Notes under the pieces: model-generated
What the model was told of the DNA's origin: nothing
The model's input: only the letters and a program-made list of their open reading frames with translations
Database searches by the model: none
In this document: positions 8,103 to 17,572 of the stretch, in pieces
Position numbering within the stretch: position 1 is the first letter of the stretch
How the letters are laid out: every line of letters starts with the position of its first letter
Assembly (NCBI GenBank): GCA_964531645.1
Contig: CAZHEF010000023.1
Coordinates: forward strand, 1-40,930
Direction: 5' to 3'
Source: JBBIMS01 sp964531645
GTDB taxonomy: Bacteria > Acidobacteriota > Aminicenantia > JBFLYD01 > JBBIMS01
Length of the DNA: 40,930 bases
Position numbers and translations under genes: made by a program

Positions 8103-9299
8103 CTAAAAAATCCTGCCCATCAATTTTTTAAAAAACCCTTCTCCTCCTAATTGGTAAATCTCTTTTCTTTCAAAGAAGAGAAGCCCGACTGCTGTTGAAA
8201 ATTCAGGGGAGGAAACCGATTCTTCAAGGCCTGTTACTCCCATTGGAGTTCCTTTTCTTACAGGAAGATTGAAAACATCCTCCGCAATTTCCTGAATTCC
8301 TTCCAGGAGAGAAGTTCCACCAGTTATAACAACGCCTGTGTTCAGGCTCTTTTCCATTCCCATTCTTCTTATCTCTTCATAAATAATTTTAAATAGTTCC
8401 TCTGCCCGCGATTGGATAATCTCCCAGAGAACCTTTTTTGAATAAATTTTAGGCTGGCCACCTCCAACTCTTGCAACTTCAATGCTATCATCCTCTTCAA
8501 TGGAAGGAGGGGTGGCTCCCCATTTTCTCTTTATCTTCTCTGCCTCTGGAATGGGAGTTCTCAAACCAATGGCAATATCATTGGTGAAATGACTGCCTCC
8601 AACTGAAAGTGTGAAAGTATGCCACAGAAAACCCCTTTCATATATGGCAACATCAGTTATTCCAGCGCCTATATCAACAACAGCCACTCCAAGGAATTTT
8701 TCATCCTGAGTCAAAACAGCTTCAGAAGAAGCAATAGGACTTGGAACAATACCCTTTACATTTATTCCACTTTCTGTTACACATTTTACAAGATTTGAAG
8801 TTGCGGTTATGGAATTTGTTATTATATGAACATTCACTTCTAACCTTATTCCAGTCATTCCTACAGGCTCAAGAATTCCGGGCATATTGTCAACAATAAA
8901 TTCCTGAGGAAGGAACTGAATTATCTCTATATCAGGAGGTATTGAAACAGCTTTTGCAGCTTCTATAACCCTTTCCTTATCTTTCTTTGTAATCTCCCTG
9001 TTCTTACCACTAACTGCCACCATCCCCCTGCTGTTAAAACTTCTTATATTAACTCCTGAGATAGATATCCATGCAGAATCAATATCTACAGCAGACATCA
9101 TCTCTGCTGATCTTACCGATTCTTTTATCGCTTCCTTTGTTCCCTGCAAATCAACAATAGAACCGTGGAGGACCCCTCTTGATTCCACAACTCCCACTCC
9201 TATTATTTCCACTTCTTGTTCCGAGACCTTTCCCACTACAGTCGCAACCTTTTTCGAGCCCACATCAAGTCCTACAACAATTCTGTCTTTTTTTCCCAT
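8103..9299 (-). CDS. ftsA: Cell division protein FtsA
   Basis: Actin-like ATPase that anchors FtsZ filaments to the inner membrane and recruits later division proteins. The phosphate-1 segment VGLDVGSKKVATVVG (about 8-22), the phosphate-2 segment VVDIGAGITDVAIYERG and the adenosine segment VITGGTSLLEGI are all present. The 1C domain replaces actin's subdomain 1B as in the family. The C-terminus GEGFFKKLMGRIF is a good amphipathic membrane-targeting helix. The 398 residues are within the usual range. A strong Shine-Dalgarno (GGAGG) lies 5 nt before the ATG. It follows ftsQ after a 139-nt AT-rich gap and precedes ftsZ in canonical order. Confidence 0.96.
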   Translation of the reverse strand: MGKKDRIVVGLDVGSKKVATVVGKVSEQEVEIIGVGVVESRGVLHGSIVDLQGTKEAIKESVRSAEMMSAVDIDSAWISISGVNIRSFNSRGMVAVSGKNREITKKDKERVIEAAKAVSIPPDIEIIQFLPQEFIVDNMPGILEPVGMTGIRLEVNVHIITNSITATSNLVKCVTESGINVKGIVPSPIASSEAVLTQDEKFLGVAVVDIGAGITDVAIYERGFLWHTFTLSVGGSHFTNDIAIGLRTPIPEAEKIKRKWGATPPSIEEDDSIEVARVGGGQPKIYSKKVLWEIIQSRAEELFKIIYEEIRRMGMEKSLNTGVVITGGTSLLEGIQEIAEDVFNLPVRKGTPMGVTGLEESVSSPEFSTAVGLLFFERKEIYQLGGEGFFKKLMGRIF

Positions 9300-9310
9300 C
9301 CCTACCTCCT

Positions 9311-9350
9311 GTAAAAGTAAAAAGTTAAAAGTATAAATTTAAAAGTATAA
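9311..9350. repeat. Degenerate AAAAGTA repeat between ftsQ and ftsA
   Basis: The stretch holds several imperfect copies of (T)AAAAGTA: gtaaaagtaaaaagttaaaa, then gtataaatttaaaagtata. On the operon strand this gives two TATACT hexamers that could act as -10 boxes for ftsA, but I find no good -35 at the right distance. The rest of the 139-nt gap (9300-9438) shows no gene. Confidence 0.55.
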
Positions 9351-9438
9351 TTTGAAATAAAACAACTTAATTCTTTAGATACTTGCATTGTCTTGCTATG
9401 AAAATTTGTCTTAACTCTCTTCATCTTTCCTTCCTCAT

Positions 9439-10260
9439 TTATAATTTTTTAACTTTGACTTTCTCATTTTGACTTTGCATTTTAATATAAACTCTTTCTT
9501 TATCGTAGAATCCAACATGTTCTATATCCCCGAATTCCTTTTTCAAAACTTCCTGAATCGCCAGGAATCTCTCAAATTTATCGAGAAAATCAGACTCCCC
9601 GAGATAAATCTTCACTCTGGAATCTTTAATCCTCACTCCCATGTTTAATGGATTGGAAATATCCACTTCCTCCAGATATTTATCATGTCCGAGAGTTTTT
9701 ACCTCTTTTATAAAGGACACAGCAATTCCGATAGCTATTTTATCATTTAAAGAGCCATCTCTAATCAAAGGAAGAAAGCCGATCTCCTCAGTTTCCTTTA
9801 TAATTTCGCAATTTTCATCGATAATGTAAAATTTGTCTTTCTTCACAATTGCAACCCCTTCCCTCTCTTTTACAAACACCTCAATTGTAGAAGGAAGGAC
9901 TTTTTTAATTTTCACATCTTTAACATAGGGGTTTTTTATAATTAATTCTTTAATTTTCTCACTATCAGCAAAAAGGATACTACCAAATTTACTGCTCTCA
10001 ATTTTATCTTCTATTTCCTTTTTCATCTCTGATTTTATCGCATGAACTTTAACATCTTTTATTTTCAAAAACTCCCAGCTTCGGGCAAAATTTTTAAACC
10101 TTACAAAACCAGAATAAGAAAACCCAATGAAAAGCACAAAAAGAAGAAATACAAGGATTCCCTTAAAGGAAGGATTTTTCTTCCTCTTTGTAGAGATTTT
10201 CTGTCTTCTCCTCCAGAATTCTGAGTCTGGCTTTAAAAGAGGATGTGAACTTCTACTCAT
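9439..10260 (-). CDS. ftsQ: Cell division protein FtsQ/DivIB
   Basis: Bitopic inner-membrane scaffold protein of the FtsQLB subcomplex. A basic cytoplasmic N-terminus with SRSSHPLLKPD and KRKKNPSFK precedes one TM helix (about residues 31-49, ILVFLLFVLFIGFSYSGF). A POTRA domain follows (about 62-135), with the NPYVKDVKIKKVLPSTIEV segment typical of the family, then the beta domain. At 273 residues it is normal. It overlaps murC by 8 nt (ATGAGTAG), which supports translational coupling. The sequence is weakly conserved overall, as in most FtsQ proteins, so the call relies on architecture, POTRA motif and position before ftsA. Confidence 0.93.
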   Translation of the reverse strand: MSRSSHPLLKPDSEFWRRRQKISTKRKKNPSFKGILVFLLFVLFIGFSYSGFVRFKNFARSWEFLKIKDVKVHAIKSEMKKEIEDKIESSKFGSILFADSEKIKELIIKNPYVKDVKIKKVLPSTIEVFVKEREGVAIVKKDKFYIIDENCEIIKETEEIGFLPLIRDGSLNDKIAIGIAVSFIKEVKTLGHDKYLEEVDISNPLNMGVRIKDSRVKIYLGESDFLDKFERFLAIQEVLKKEFGDIEHVGFYDKERVYIKMQSQNEKVKVKKL

Positions 10261-11632
10261 TTTTTAGTTTCTCCAGCAATAAATCTGCAACTTTATAAAT
10301 GTCTCCTGCCCCCATAGTAATAACAATGTCACCTTTCTGAATTATATCCATTACAAAATCTGGCATCTCCTCCATTTCTTCAACATAATGTACATTTTTA
10401 TGTCCAAAATCCCTCGTTAGTTCCGCAAGTCTTTCGGAAGTAACGCCTTCAATTGGCCTTTCTCCAGCGGGATAAATCTTTGTCAGAACAATAACATCAG
10501 CATAAATAAATACTCTTGCAAAATCTCCCATCAGATCTGCCACCCTTGTGTATCTATGCGGCTGAAATATTAAAACTACTCTCTTGCTCCAACCTCTTTT
10601 TGCTGAATCAAGAGTAGCATATATCTCTGTAGGATGATGTCCATAATCGTCAACAATCATTATGTCATTGACGATCCCTTTTATCTCAAATCTTCTATCT
10701 GCTCCAGGAAATTGCTCAAGAGCCTCAGCAATTGTATTCATTGGGATTTCGAGTAAGTTGGAAACAGCAATCGCTGAAAGGGAATTGGCGATATTGTGTG
10801 GTCCGGGAATTTGAAGTTTAAACTCTTTCACTCTTTCATTCCTGATATTCAATATGAAATAAGTTAAATTCTGGCTATATTTCATATCGGTTGCAAAAAA
10901 GTCTGCCTGGGGTGTGAAACCGTATGTTATAACCCTTCTCTCCATGGAAGGAAGAATTTCTTGAACATGGGGATTGTCAAGACAGGCAACTATTGAGCCA
11001 TAAAAAGGAACTTTGTTTGCATAAGTTATAAAACTTAATTTTAAATCCTCAAAACTCTGATAGCAGTTAAGATGCTCTCTATCGATGTTCGTTATTACTG
11101 CAATGGTAGGATAAATTTTCAAAAATGTTTTGTCCGATTCATCTGCCTCAGTCACAAAGAAATCACTTTTACCGAGTCTTGCTGAAGAACCAAAGGTTTT
11201 AAGTTTCCCACCTACAATAACTGTTGGGTCGTGACCAGCATAATGGAGTATAAAAGCAATCATGGATGTTGTAGTTGTTTTTCCGTGGGCTCCAGCAATT
11301 GCTATACCTGTCTTTACCCTCATCAACTCTGCGAGCATCTCAGCCCTCGGTATAATTGGAATCTTCAATCTTTTCCCTTCGAGAATCTCTGGATTTTCTG
11401 GTGATATTGCAGACGAGTAAACTATAAGATCTACATTTTGAACATTATCAGGGCTATGTCCTATAGAAACGGGAATTCCAATTTTTTTCAGCCTTTTCAC
11501 TGTTTCGCTTTCTTTTATGTCAGAACCTGAAACCGAAAATCCCAGATTGAAAAGAACTTCTGCAATTCCGCTTAAACCCGTTCCTCCAATTCCGATACAA
11601 TGGATTCTCTTTATCTTTCCAATCCTAAACAT
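10253..11632 (-). CDS. murC: UDP-N-acetylmuramate--L-alanine ligase
   Basis: Cytoplasmic ATP-dependent ligase that adds L-Ala to UDP-MurNAc, the first step of stem-peptide synthesis. The N-terminal UDP-binding stretch HCIGIGGTGLSGIAEVL (about 10-26) and the ATP P-loop GAHGKTTTTSMIA (about 113-125) are typical. Further family segments are ESD-K near the lysine site, TNIDREHLNCY, and DDYGHHPTEI in the C-terminal domain (catalytic HH pair). The 459 residues match the family. It overlaps murG (ATGTTTAG, 8 nt) and ftsQ (8 nt), so it is deeply embedded in the operon. Confidence 0.97.
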   Translation of the reverse strand: MFRIGKIKRIHCIGIGGTGLSGIAEVLFNLGFSVSGSDIKESETVKRLKKIGIPVSIGHSPDNVQNVDLIVYSSAISPENPEILEGKRLKIPIIPRAEMLAELMRVKTGIAIAGAHGKTTTTSMIAFILHYAGHDPTVIVGGKLKTFGSSARLGKSDFFVTEADESDKTFLKIYPTIAVITNIDREHLNCYQSFEDLKLSFITYANKVPFYGSIVACLDNPHVQEILPSMERRVITYGFTPQADFFATDMKYSQNLTYFILNIRNERVKEFKLQIPGPHNIANSLSAIAVSNLLEIPMNTIAEALEQFPGADRRFEIKGIVNDIMIVDDYGHHPTEIYATLDSAKRGWSKRVVLIFQPHRYTRVADLMGDFARVFIYADVIVLTKIYPAGERPIEGVTSERLAELTRDFGHKNVHYVEEMEEMPDFVMDIIQKGDIVITMGAGDIYKVADLLLEKLKNE

Positions 11633-12695
11633 TCTCTTTTATCTCCTTTAAAATTGCTCGCGCAATTCTTATAGAGGAATCCCTTTCAACTAAACTTTTT
11701 GCCTTCTTTTCCATATCTTCAATCTTTTCTGAATTCTGAAATAAGTCAATTATTTTATCAGCAAGGGTCTTTCCTGAAAGTTCTTTCTCTAAAATAACCT
11801 CCGCAACCCCCTTTTCCTTTAACTCAATTGCATTTTTAAGTTGATGGGAACCAGCAGATTTACCAAATGGAACAAGGATGGATGCTTTTCCAGCAGAAAG
11901 AATCTCGAAAATTGTGGAAGCTCCAGCCCTTGTAATTAGTATGTTTGCTTTTGCAAAATAATCCCATATATTTACGAAAAATGGTTTAACCTCCCATATA
12001 AAATCGAATTTTCTATACTCTTCAAGAACTTTTTCGTAATCTCTCTCTCCAGTTGAATGAAATACTCTCAGTTTTTCTATTTTTTCAGCAAGTTCAGGAA
12101 TTGCCTTCAAAAAAGCATCGTTTAAAACTGATGAGCCCTGGCTTCCGCCAAAAACAAGAATTGTAAAGTATTCACTTATTTCTTTCTTAATTTCAAAAAA
12201 CTCTCCCCTTAGAGGATTTCCAGTATAAACACCTTTTTTTCCAAAAAATCTTCCTGAGTCTCTGAAGGAATAAAATGCTTTTTTGACGAAATTTTTTAAG
12301 ATTCTGTTGGTAAGACCTGGCTCATAATTTTGTTCATGGATAAATGTCGGAATCCCCTTTAGCCAACCAGCAAGAATCATTGGACCAGATGAATATCCTC
12401 CCATCCCGAGGATGCAGTGGGGTTTTATTCTTTTAACCTTTTCAAGGGCATCTGAAAAGGAAAGTGGAAGATGCAAAATAGATTTTAAAGCCTTTATCCC
12501 CATTCCCATTATAGGATAAACTTCAATTTTCTCGTACACAACAGGCTCCCTCTCGAGTAACATTTTTTCAATTTTTGAGCCACTTCCCACGAAGAAAACT
12601 GAAATATTGCTTTCCATCTTTCTTAGTTCCTTTATAACAGAGAGAGCAGGAAAAATATGCCCTCCTGTTTTTCCACCCGCAACAATGATCCTCAT
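11625..12695 (-). CDS. murG: UDP-N-acetylglucosamine transferase MurG (lipid II synthase)
   Basis: Peripheral inner-membrane GT-B glycosyltransferase that adds GlcNAc to lipid I to make lipid II. The N-terminal G-loop AGGKTGGHIFPALSV (about 5-19), HEQNYEPGLTNRIL (about 118-131), the third G-loop VFGGSQGSSVLNDA and the UDP-GlcNAc site RAGASTIFEILSAGK are all present. The length of 356 residues is standard. A strong GGGAGGT site lies just before the ATG. Its start overlaps the ftsW stop by 4 nt (ATGA, 12692-12695). Confidence 0.97.
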   Translation of the reverse strand: MRIIVAGGKTGGHIFPALSVIKELRKMESNISVFFVGSGSKIEKMLLEREPVVYEKIEVYPIMGMGIKALKSILHLPLSFSDALEKVKRIKPHCILGMGGYSSGPMILAGWLKGIPTFIHEQNYEPGLTNRILKNFVKKAFYSFRDSGRFFGKKGVYTGNPLRGEFFEIKKEISEYFTILVFGGSQGSSVLNDAFLKAIPELAEKIEKLRVFHSTGERDYEKVLEEYRKFDFIWEVKPFFVNIWDYFAKANILITRAGASTIFEILSAGKASILVPFGKSAGSHQLKNAIELKEKGVAEVILEKELSGKTLADKIIDLFQNSEKIEDMEKKAKSLVERDSSIRIARAILKEIKENV

Positions 12696-13765
12696 TTCAC
12701 CTCCCTGGATATACCCAGTGCGATCCCCACTTCTGTTAGAAATACAAGCTGGGATGAGCCTCCATAACTTATAAACGGAAGTGTAAGACCCTTCGCAGGA
12801 ATTATACCGAGAACGACAGAAATGTTTATAAGGGCCTGGAGCCCTATATGAAATGCAATTCCTGTTATGATCAGAATACTTGTAAGATCTGTAAGTTTTC
12901 CTGTCATCCTAATAAGCGTATATATGAGAGCCACATAAAGCAAAAGGATAAAACAAGCTCCTATAAACCCTAATTCTTCTCCAATTATTGCATAAATGTA
13001 GTCGTTATATGAAAGGGGAAGAAAGAAAAGTTTCTGAACAGAGTCTCCAAGTCCAGTTCCAAATATCCCTCCTGATCCAACAGCAAAAACCGATTGAAAA
13101 TAGCTATAAGCGAAAGTAGAAGCATAAGCCTCTGGATTCCAGAAAGCATTTATTCGTGCCTTTATATGGTCAAAATTGAATAAAGCATAAACAAAGAAAA
13201 GGACTGAGGGAAGTGAGACTATAGGAATACTTTTGGCTCCCATGAAAAGGAATATCAAAGAAAATGTCAATATCAGGATGAAAAGGGAGGCTCCTACATC
13301 CCTTTCAAAGAATATTAATCCTGCATAAACAATGCTTAGCGCAATTATTGGAACATAGCTCAGAATATCATCGAGATTATCCTTCTTCTTTTTGAGCCAG
13401 ACCGCGGAAAAAATTATAATTGTTAACTTTGCAAGCTCAGAGGGTTGAAAATGAAATCCTCCAATAGTTATCCATCTGTGAGCTTTATTTATTGGAGGAA
13501 AAAAGTATACAGCGATGAGTAATACAAGAGTAATAAAAGACAATGCCAAGCTGAACCAGTTCTCCTTGTAGAAGGGAATTTCAATTTTATAAACGATATA
13601 AATAACAAAAATACCAGTGAAAGTATAAAAAAGGTGCTTGAGAAGGAACTGGAATTTGCTAATTGGAGAGAGAAGGTATGTGGTATCAAAAACCATGGCA
13701 GTGCCAGAGGCGACAAGGAAAAAAACCGTTAAAATAAGGGCAATATCAAAATTATTTCTTTTCAT
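12692..13765 (-). CDS. ftsW: FtsW septal peptidoglycan glycosyltransferase (SEDS)
   Basis: Polytopic SEDS-family polymerase that uses lipid II at the septum together with FtsI. About ten hydrophobic segments are visible. The family signatures are INKAHRWITIGGFHFQPSE (about 93-111), the loop ending YNDYIYAIIGEELGF with the conserved Asp that aligns with the catalytic residue, and GLTLPFISYGGSS near the C-terminus. At 357 residues it is slightly short but complete. The position between murD and murG, with 14-nt and 4-nt overlaps, supports FtsW rather than RodA. Confidence 0.95.
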   Translation of the reverse strand: MKRNNFDIALILTVFFLVASGTAMVFDTTYLLSPISKFQFLLKHLFYTFTGIFVIYIVYKIEIPFYKENWFSLALSFITLVLLIAVYFFPPINKAHRWITIGGFHFQPSELAKLTIIIFSAVWLKKKKDNLDDILSYVPIIALSIVYAGLIFFERDVGASLFILILTFSLIFLFMGAKSIPIVSLPSVLFFVYALFNFDHIKARINAFWNPEAYASTFAYSYFQSVFAVGSGGIFGTGLGDSVQKLFFLPLSYNDYIYAIIGEELGFIGACFILLLYVALIYTLIRMTGKLTDLTSILIITGIAFHIGLQALINISVVLGIIPAKGLTLPFISYGGSSQLVFLTEVGIALGISREVK

Positions 13766-15107
13766 GGGTTTTCATCAATTTTAAAACTTCTTTTTTAAAG
13801 ACTCTTCCTCTGTGTTCAAAATTTTCAAACATGTCAAAGCTTGCACAGCCAGGAGCAAGAAGGACTATTCCAGAAGGAGTAGCTATCTCAAAAGCAGTTC
13901 TGACAGCTGATCCCATATCATCAGCATCCTTCATTTCACAAATTCCCGAGAGAGTCTTTTTTATTTTATCTTTTGCTTCACCTATGAGAACAATCCCCTT
14001 GACTCTCTTCCTTATCTCATCCTTCAAAATGCTAAAATCTCCTCCCTTATCTCTTCCTCCCATTATAATTACAATACTTCCATCAAAACTCTGTACTGAT
14101 TTGAGAGTCGCATCCACATTGGTTGCCTTGGAGTCATTATAGAAAATAACATCTCCAATTCTTCCCGTATACTCCATCCTGTGTTCAAGTCCCCTGAACT
14201 CCATCACTGATTTTTCAATACCATCTTTATTAACACCTGCAAGAATAGAGATTGCCACTGAGGCAAGGACATTTTCAAGATTATGAATTCCAATAAGAGA
14301 TATTCTTTCAGTTCTCATTATTTCAATTTCCTTATAATCTCTGAAATATATTTTCCCTTCTCGAACAAAGACTCCTTTTTTCAGTTCTCTTTCCCTCGAG
14401 AAAAAGTATAAATTTGCTTTAATTTCCTTATCAAATTTAGAACTTACAGGATCATCAAGGTTGATAACCGCAAAATCCTCTCTGCTCTGATTGATAAATA
14501 TTCTCTTTTTTGCCTCCACATACTCTCCGAAGTCATGGTATCTATCGAGATGGTCTGGGGTAATGTTGAGAATGGAAGAGATTTTTGGTTTGAACTTTTC
14601 AATACCTTCTAACTGAAATGAACTAAGTTCAATAACATAAATATCTTCTTCATTCGAATTCTTTACGAAAGAAATTAAAGGAGTCCCTATATTGCCGCAT
14701 AAGAAGGCTCCTTTCCCTGAATCGGAAAGGATTTTGTGGGTGAGGGTTGCTGTAGTGGATTTTCCGTTAGAGCCGGTTATCCCTATTATTGAACCTTTGA
14801 GTTCGCAAAAGGCAAGTTCGACTTCAGCTATCACTTTTATTCCTTTCTCCATTGCTTTTGAAATTGGCTCTATATAAATTGGAACTCCTGGGCTAACAAC
14901 TATGAGATCTGCTTTTTCAAAAACCTGAGAAGTGTTTTTCCCAAGTTCAATGTAAATAGCTTTTTCCTTTATCTCTTCCGGTATTTCAATTTTTTCATTT
15001 ATGTCTGAAATCATTATTCTCGCACCCTTTTCCAAGAGATAATTGCACAATGCTTTACCTGTTTCCTTCATCCCAACCACAAGAACCTTTTTATCCTTTA
15101 AATCCAT
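13752..15107 (-). CDS. murD: UDP-N-acetylmuramoylalanine--D-glutamate ligase
   Basis: Cytoplasmic Mur ligase adding D-Glu to UDP-MurNAc-L-Ala. The N-terminal Rossmann segment VLVVGMKETGKALCNYL, the P-loop GITGSNGKSTTATL (about 113-126), the ELSSFQLE segment, the NITPDHLDRY motif and the C-terminal NDSKATNVDAT motif identify MurD. The length of 451 residues is normal. GAGGTA precedes the ATG. It follows mraY after only 2 nt and overlaps ftsW by 14 nt. Confidence 0.97.
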   Translation of the reverse strand: MDLKDKKVLVVGMKETGKALCNYLLEKGARIMISDINEKIEIPEEIKEKAIYIELGKNTSQVFEKADLIVVSPGVPIYIEPISKAMEKGIKVIAEVELAFCELKGSIIGITGSNGKSTTATLTHKILSDSGKGAFLCGNIGTPLISFVKNSNEEDIYVIELSSFQLEGIEKFKPKISSILNITPDHLDRYHDFGEYVEAKKRIFINQSREDFAVINLDDPVSSKFDKEIKANLYFFSRERELKKGVFVREGKIYFRDYKEIEIMRTERISLIGIHNLENVLASVAISILAGVNKDGIEKSVMEFRGLEHRMEYTGRIGDVIFYNDSKATNVDATLKSVQSFDGSIVIIMGGRDKGGDFSILKDEIRKRVKGIVLIGEAKDKIKKTLSGICEMKDADDMGSAVRTAFEIATPSGIVLLAPGCASFDMFENFEHRGRVFKKEVLKLMKTHEKK

Positions 15108-15109
15108 AT

Positions 15110-16195
15110 CTACCTCAACTTTAATGTTGTAAGGGTAAAGAATGCAAATATCAGTGCTATAATCCAGAATCTAACCACAATCTGCGGTTCCTGCCACCCC
15201 AATTTCTCAAAGTGATGGTGAAGAGGGGACATTAATAAAACCCTTTTCCCTTTTGAAATTCTGAAATAGACAACCTGAATGAGAACAGAGAGAGCTTCCA
15301 ATACAAAGAGCCCTCCAGCAAAGAATAAAAGTAACTCCTGTTTAATCATTATTCCAACAACTCCTATGGAGGCGCCAAGAGATAGGGAACCAACATCTCC
15401 CATAAAAATCTGGGCAGGATACGAGTTATACCAGAGAAAGGCAAGACAGGCACCTACCAGAGCTCCCATAAATATTGTGAGTTCTCCTGCCAGTGGAACC
15501 TTTGGAATATTTAGATATGTTGCCCAGACTGCATGACCGGAGGTATATGCAAGGGCAGTGAAGGTGCAACCTGCGATAAGAGTTGCCCCGGTTGCTAAAC
15601 CATCAAGCCCATCTGTTAAATTGACCGCATTGGATGAGCTCACAATTATTAAAACTATCCATAAAATGTAAAAAATTCCCAAAAATGGAGTGAATTTTTT
15701 AAAGAATGGAACACTGAGGTGAAGGTCAAAAAACCCGTAATGGGAAAGGAGATAGAAAATAAGACCTATTATTAGAGAGAGGAAAATCTCAATAATAAGT
15801 TTGTATCTTTTTAGAACTCCCTTTGCATTTCTCAGCAAAATTTTCATTCTATCATCGAGAAAACCAATAAAACCAAAACTTAGAAGGGTGAAAATAGCAA
15901 TCCAGATATAAGGATTTGCAAGATTTGCCCAGAATAGAGTCGAAAGGAAGATTGCAAATATAATGATAATTCCACCCATGGTAGGAGTTTCACCTTTCTT
16001 TTTATGGTTTTCAAGTTCCTCTCTAATCTGCTGTTTAATCCTCATTTCCTTCATCTTTTTAATTAGAAAGGGGGTTAGAATAAAGACTATAAAAAGAGCT
16101 GTTAAAGCTGAAAGAGCTGTTCGGACTGTGATATAACGAAAAACATTAAAGGGAGAAAAATATTTGTAAAGAGGATAAAGAAGATGGTAAAGCAT
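15110..16195 (-). CDS. mraY: Phospho-N-acetylmuramoyl-pentapeptide-transferase
   Basis: Integral membrane enzyme that transfers phospho-MurNAc-pentapeptide to undecaprenyl phosphate, forming lipid I. About ten TM segments are visible. Signatures are KKGETPTMGGI (about 66-76), the metal/nucleotide FLDDRMK motif (DDxxK, about 112-118), SSNAVNLTDGLDGLA (about 188-202) and the SPLHHHFEKLGW loop near the end (HHH motif). The length of 361 residues is typical. The ATG directly follows the murF TAG, and GGAGG lies 7 nt upstream inside murF. Confidence 0.97.
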   Translation of the reverse strand: MLYHLLYPLYKYFSPFNVFRYITVRTALSALTALFIVFILTPFLIKKMKEMRIKQQIREELENHKKKGETPTMGGIIIIFAIFLSTLFWANLANPYIWIAIFTLLSFGFIGFLDDRMKILLRNAKGVLKRYKLIIEIFLSLIIGLIFYLLSHYGFFDLHLSVPFFKKFTPFLGIFYILWIVLIIVSSSNAVNLTDGLDGLATGATLIAGCTFTALAYTSGHAVWATYLNIPKVPLAGELTIFMGALVGACLAFLWYNSYPAQIFMGDVGSLSLGASIGVVGIMIKQELLLFFAGGLFVLEALSVLIQVVYFRISKGKRVLLMSPLHHHFEKLGWQEPQIVVRFWIIALIFAFFTLTTLKLR

Positions 16196-17572
16196 CTAAT
16201 TTCCTCCTTTCAGCCTCTCTGTTATTATTTCCATTTTTAACCTTCTCGATCCCTTGACAAGAATTACATCCTCATCTTTAACAAGTTCTTTAACAAAGTC
16301 TGAACCAGATTCTGAATCAGGGAAGGATCGAAAATTTTCTCTTTCCATTCCATATTTAACTGCCTCCTCACCTATGAGGGAAGCGAGCTTTCCAACAGTT
16401 ATTAGCTTATCTATTCTAATTTTACCAACAATCTTTCCTATCTCACGATGGAATTCTTCTTCCCTTTCTCCTAACTCCAGCATGTCTCCAAGAACTGCAA
16501 TCTTTCTTTTCCCTTTTACATATGAAAGTTCCTCCAGCATGGTAGCAAGAGCCTTTGGATTTGAATTGTATGAATCATCAATCAGAATTATTTTTCCAAT
16601 GGAAGTAATTTCACCTCTCATCTTGAAAGGCTTAAAATCATGGATATACGGTGAGATCTCTTTCAATTTTAATCCGAAAGCGCTGGCAACTCCTATGGCA
16701 GGAAGGATATTTAAAATAATTGGCTTTGTTACAGGTTTTAATTTGAACCTCTCTTCTTCCCCAGCAAGATGGATGGTAAATTCAATTCCAAATTCACCAT
16801 CCCTTTCAACATCCTGAATTTTTATCTGGTTATCTTCACCCTCTCCAAAAAAAATTTTATCTCCCTTGAAATCCATTGAAATCTTCCTGACAAGGGGGTC
16901 ATCCCCATTCAGAACTGCAATCCCTCCATCCTTTGTCCCATCGAGAATTTCCTTTTTTGCAAAAGCGATATCCTCGATAGAGGAGAAAAACTGAAGATGG
17001 ACAGGATTTACATTTGTAATAACAGAAACATCAGGAGAAGCAATTTCAGTGAGCAATCTGATCTCTCCCTTTGAACTCATTGCCATTTCGAGAATTGCAA
17101 TTTCATCTTCGACACCAATGTTTAGAATCGACAGGGGTAATCCGATATGATTGTTTAGATTGCCCGGGGACCTTATGCATTTTTTAAATTTACTGAGTAT
17201 ATAAAATGTGTTCTCTTTTACTGTTGTCTTACCAACGCTACCTGTAATTCCAACTATTTTTGGCTTTACTCTCTCAACAATCTTCTTTGCAAGTTTTTGA
17301 AGAGCTCTCAGGGTATCTTCCACATATATGACAACTCTTTCCATTTCAGGGATTTCAATCCTCTTCGAGACAACAGCTCCGATCCCACCATTTTTTAAAG
17401 CGTCCATCACAAAGTCATGACCATCCCTTTCTCCTTTAAGAGCAAAGAATAGCTCTCCATCCTTTATATTTCTTGAATCGATTGAATATCCTTTCGCTAC
17501 AACTTCAGGATTTCCCTGCAAAATATTACCACACATTAATTCTGCAATTTCGTAAATTTTAAGCCCTGGCAC
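16196..17572 (-). CDS. murF: UDP-N-acetylmuramoyl-tripeptide--D-alanyl-D-alanine ligase
   Basis: Cytoplasmic Mur ligase adding D-Ala-D-Ala to complete the pentapeptide. The N-terminal domain (about 1-90, YSIDSRNIKDGELFFALKG), the P-loop GITGSVGKTTVKE, the DSYNSNPKA segment and LGDMLELG are diagnostic. The frame is open up to 17629, which would overlap murE by 71 nt and prepend residues unlike MurF. The GTG at 17572 has GGAGG exactly 6 nt upstream and starts at PGLKIYEIAELM, the family's normal N-terminus, so it is chosen (458 residues). The resulting overlap with murE is 14 nt. Confidence 0.94.
   Translation of the reverse strand: MPGLKIYEIAELMCGNILQGNPEVVAKGYSIDSRNIKDGELFFALKGERDGHDFVMDALKNGGIGAVVSKRIEIPEMERVVIYVEDTLRALQKLAKKIVERVKPKIVGITGSVGKTTVKENTFYILSKFKKCIRSPGNLNNHIGLPLSILNIGVEDEIAILEMAMSSKGEIRLLTEIASPDVSVITNVNPVHLQFFSSIEDIAFAKKEILDGTKDGGIAVLNGDDPLVRKISMDFKGDKIFFGEGEDNQIKIQDVERDGEFGIEFTIHLAGEEERFKLKPVTKPIILNILPAIGVASAFGLKLKEISPYIHDFKPFKMRGEITSIGKIILIDDSYNSNPKALATMLEELSYVKGKRKIAVLGDMLELGEREEEFHREIGKIVGKIRIDKLITVGKLASLIGEEAVKYGMERENFRSFPDSESGSDFVKELVKDEDVILVKGSRRLKMEIITERLKGGN

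Noticed and set aside
13831..14142. Open frame of 103 codons opposite murD
   Set aside because: A complement-frame shadow of conserved murD sequence.
16254..16817. Open frame of 187 codons on the + strand opposite murF
   Set aside because: Lies entirely antisense to a conserved murF, is serine-rich in the way of complement frames, and has no family resemblance.
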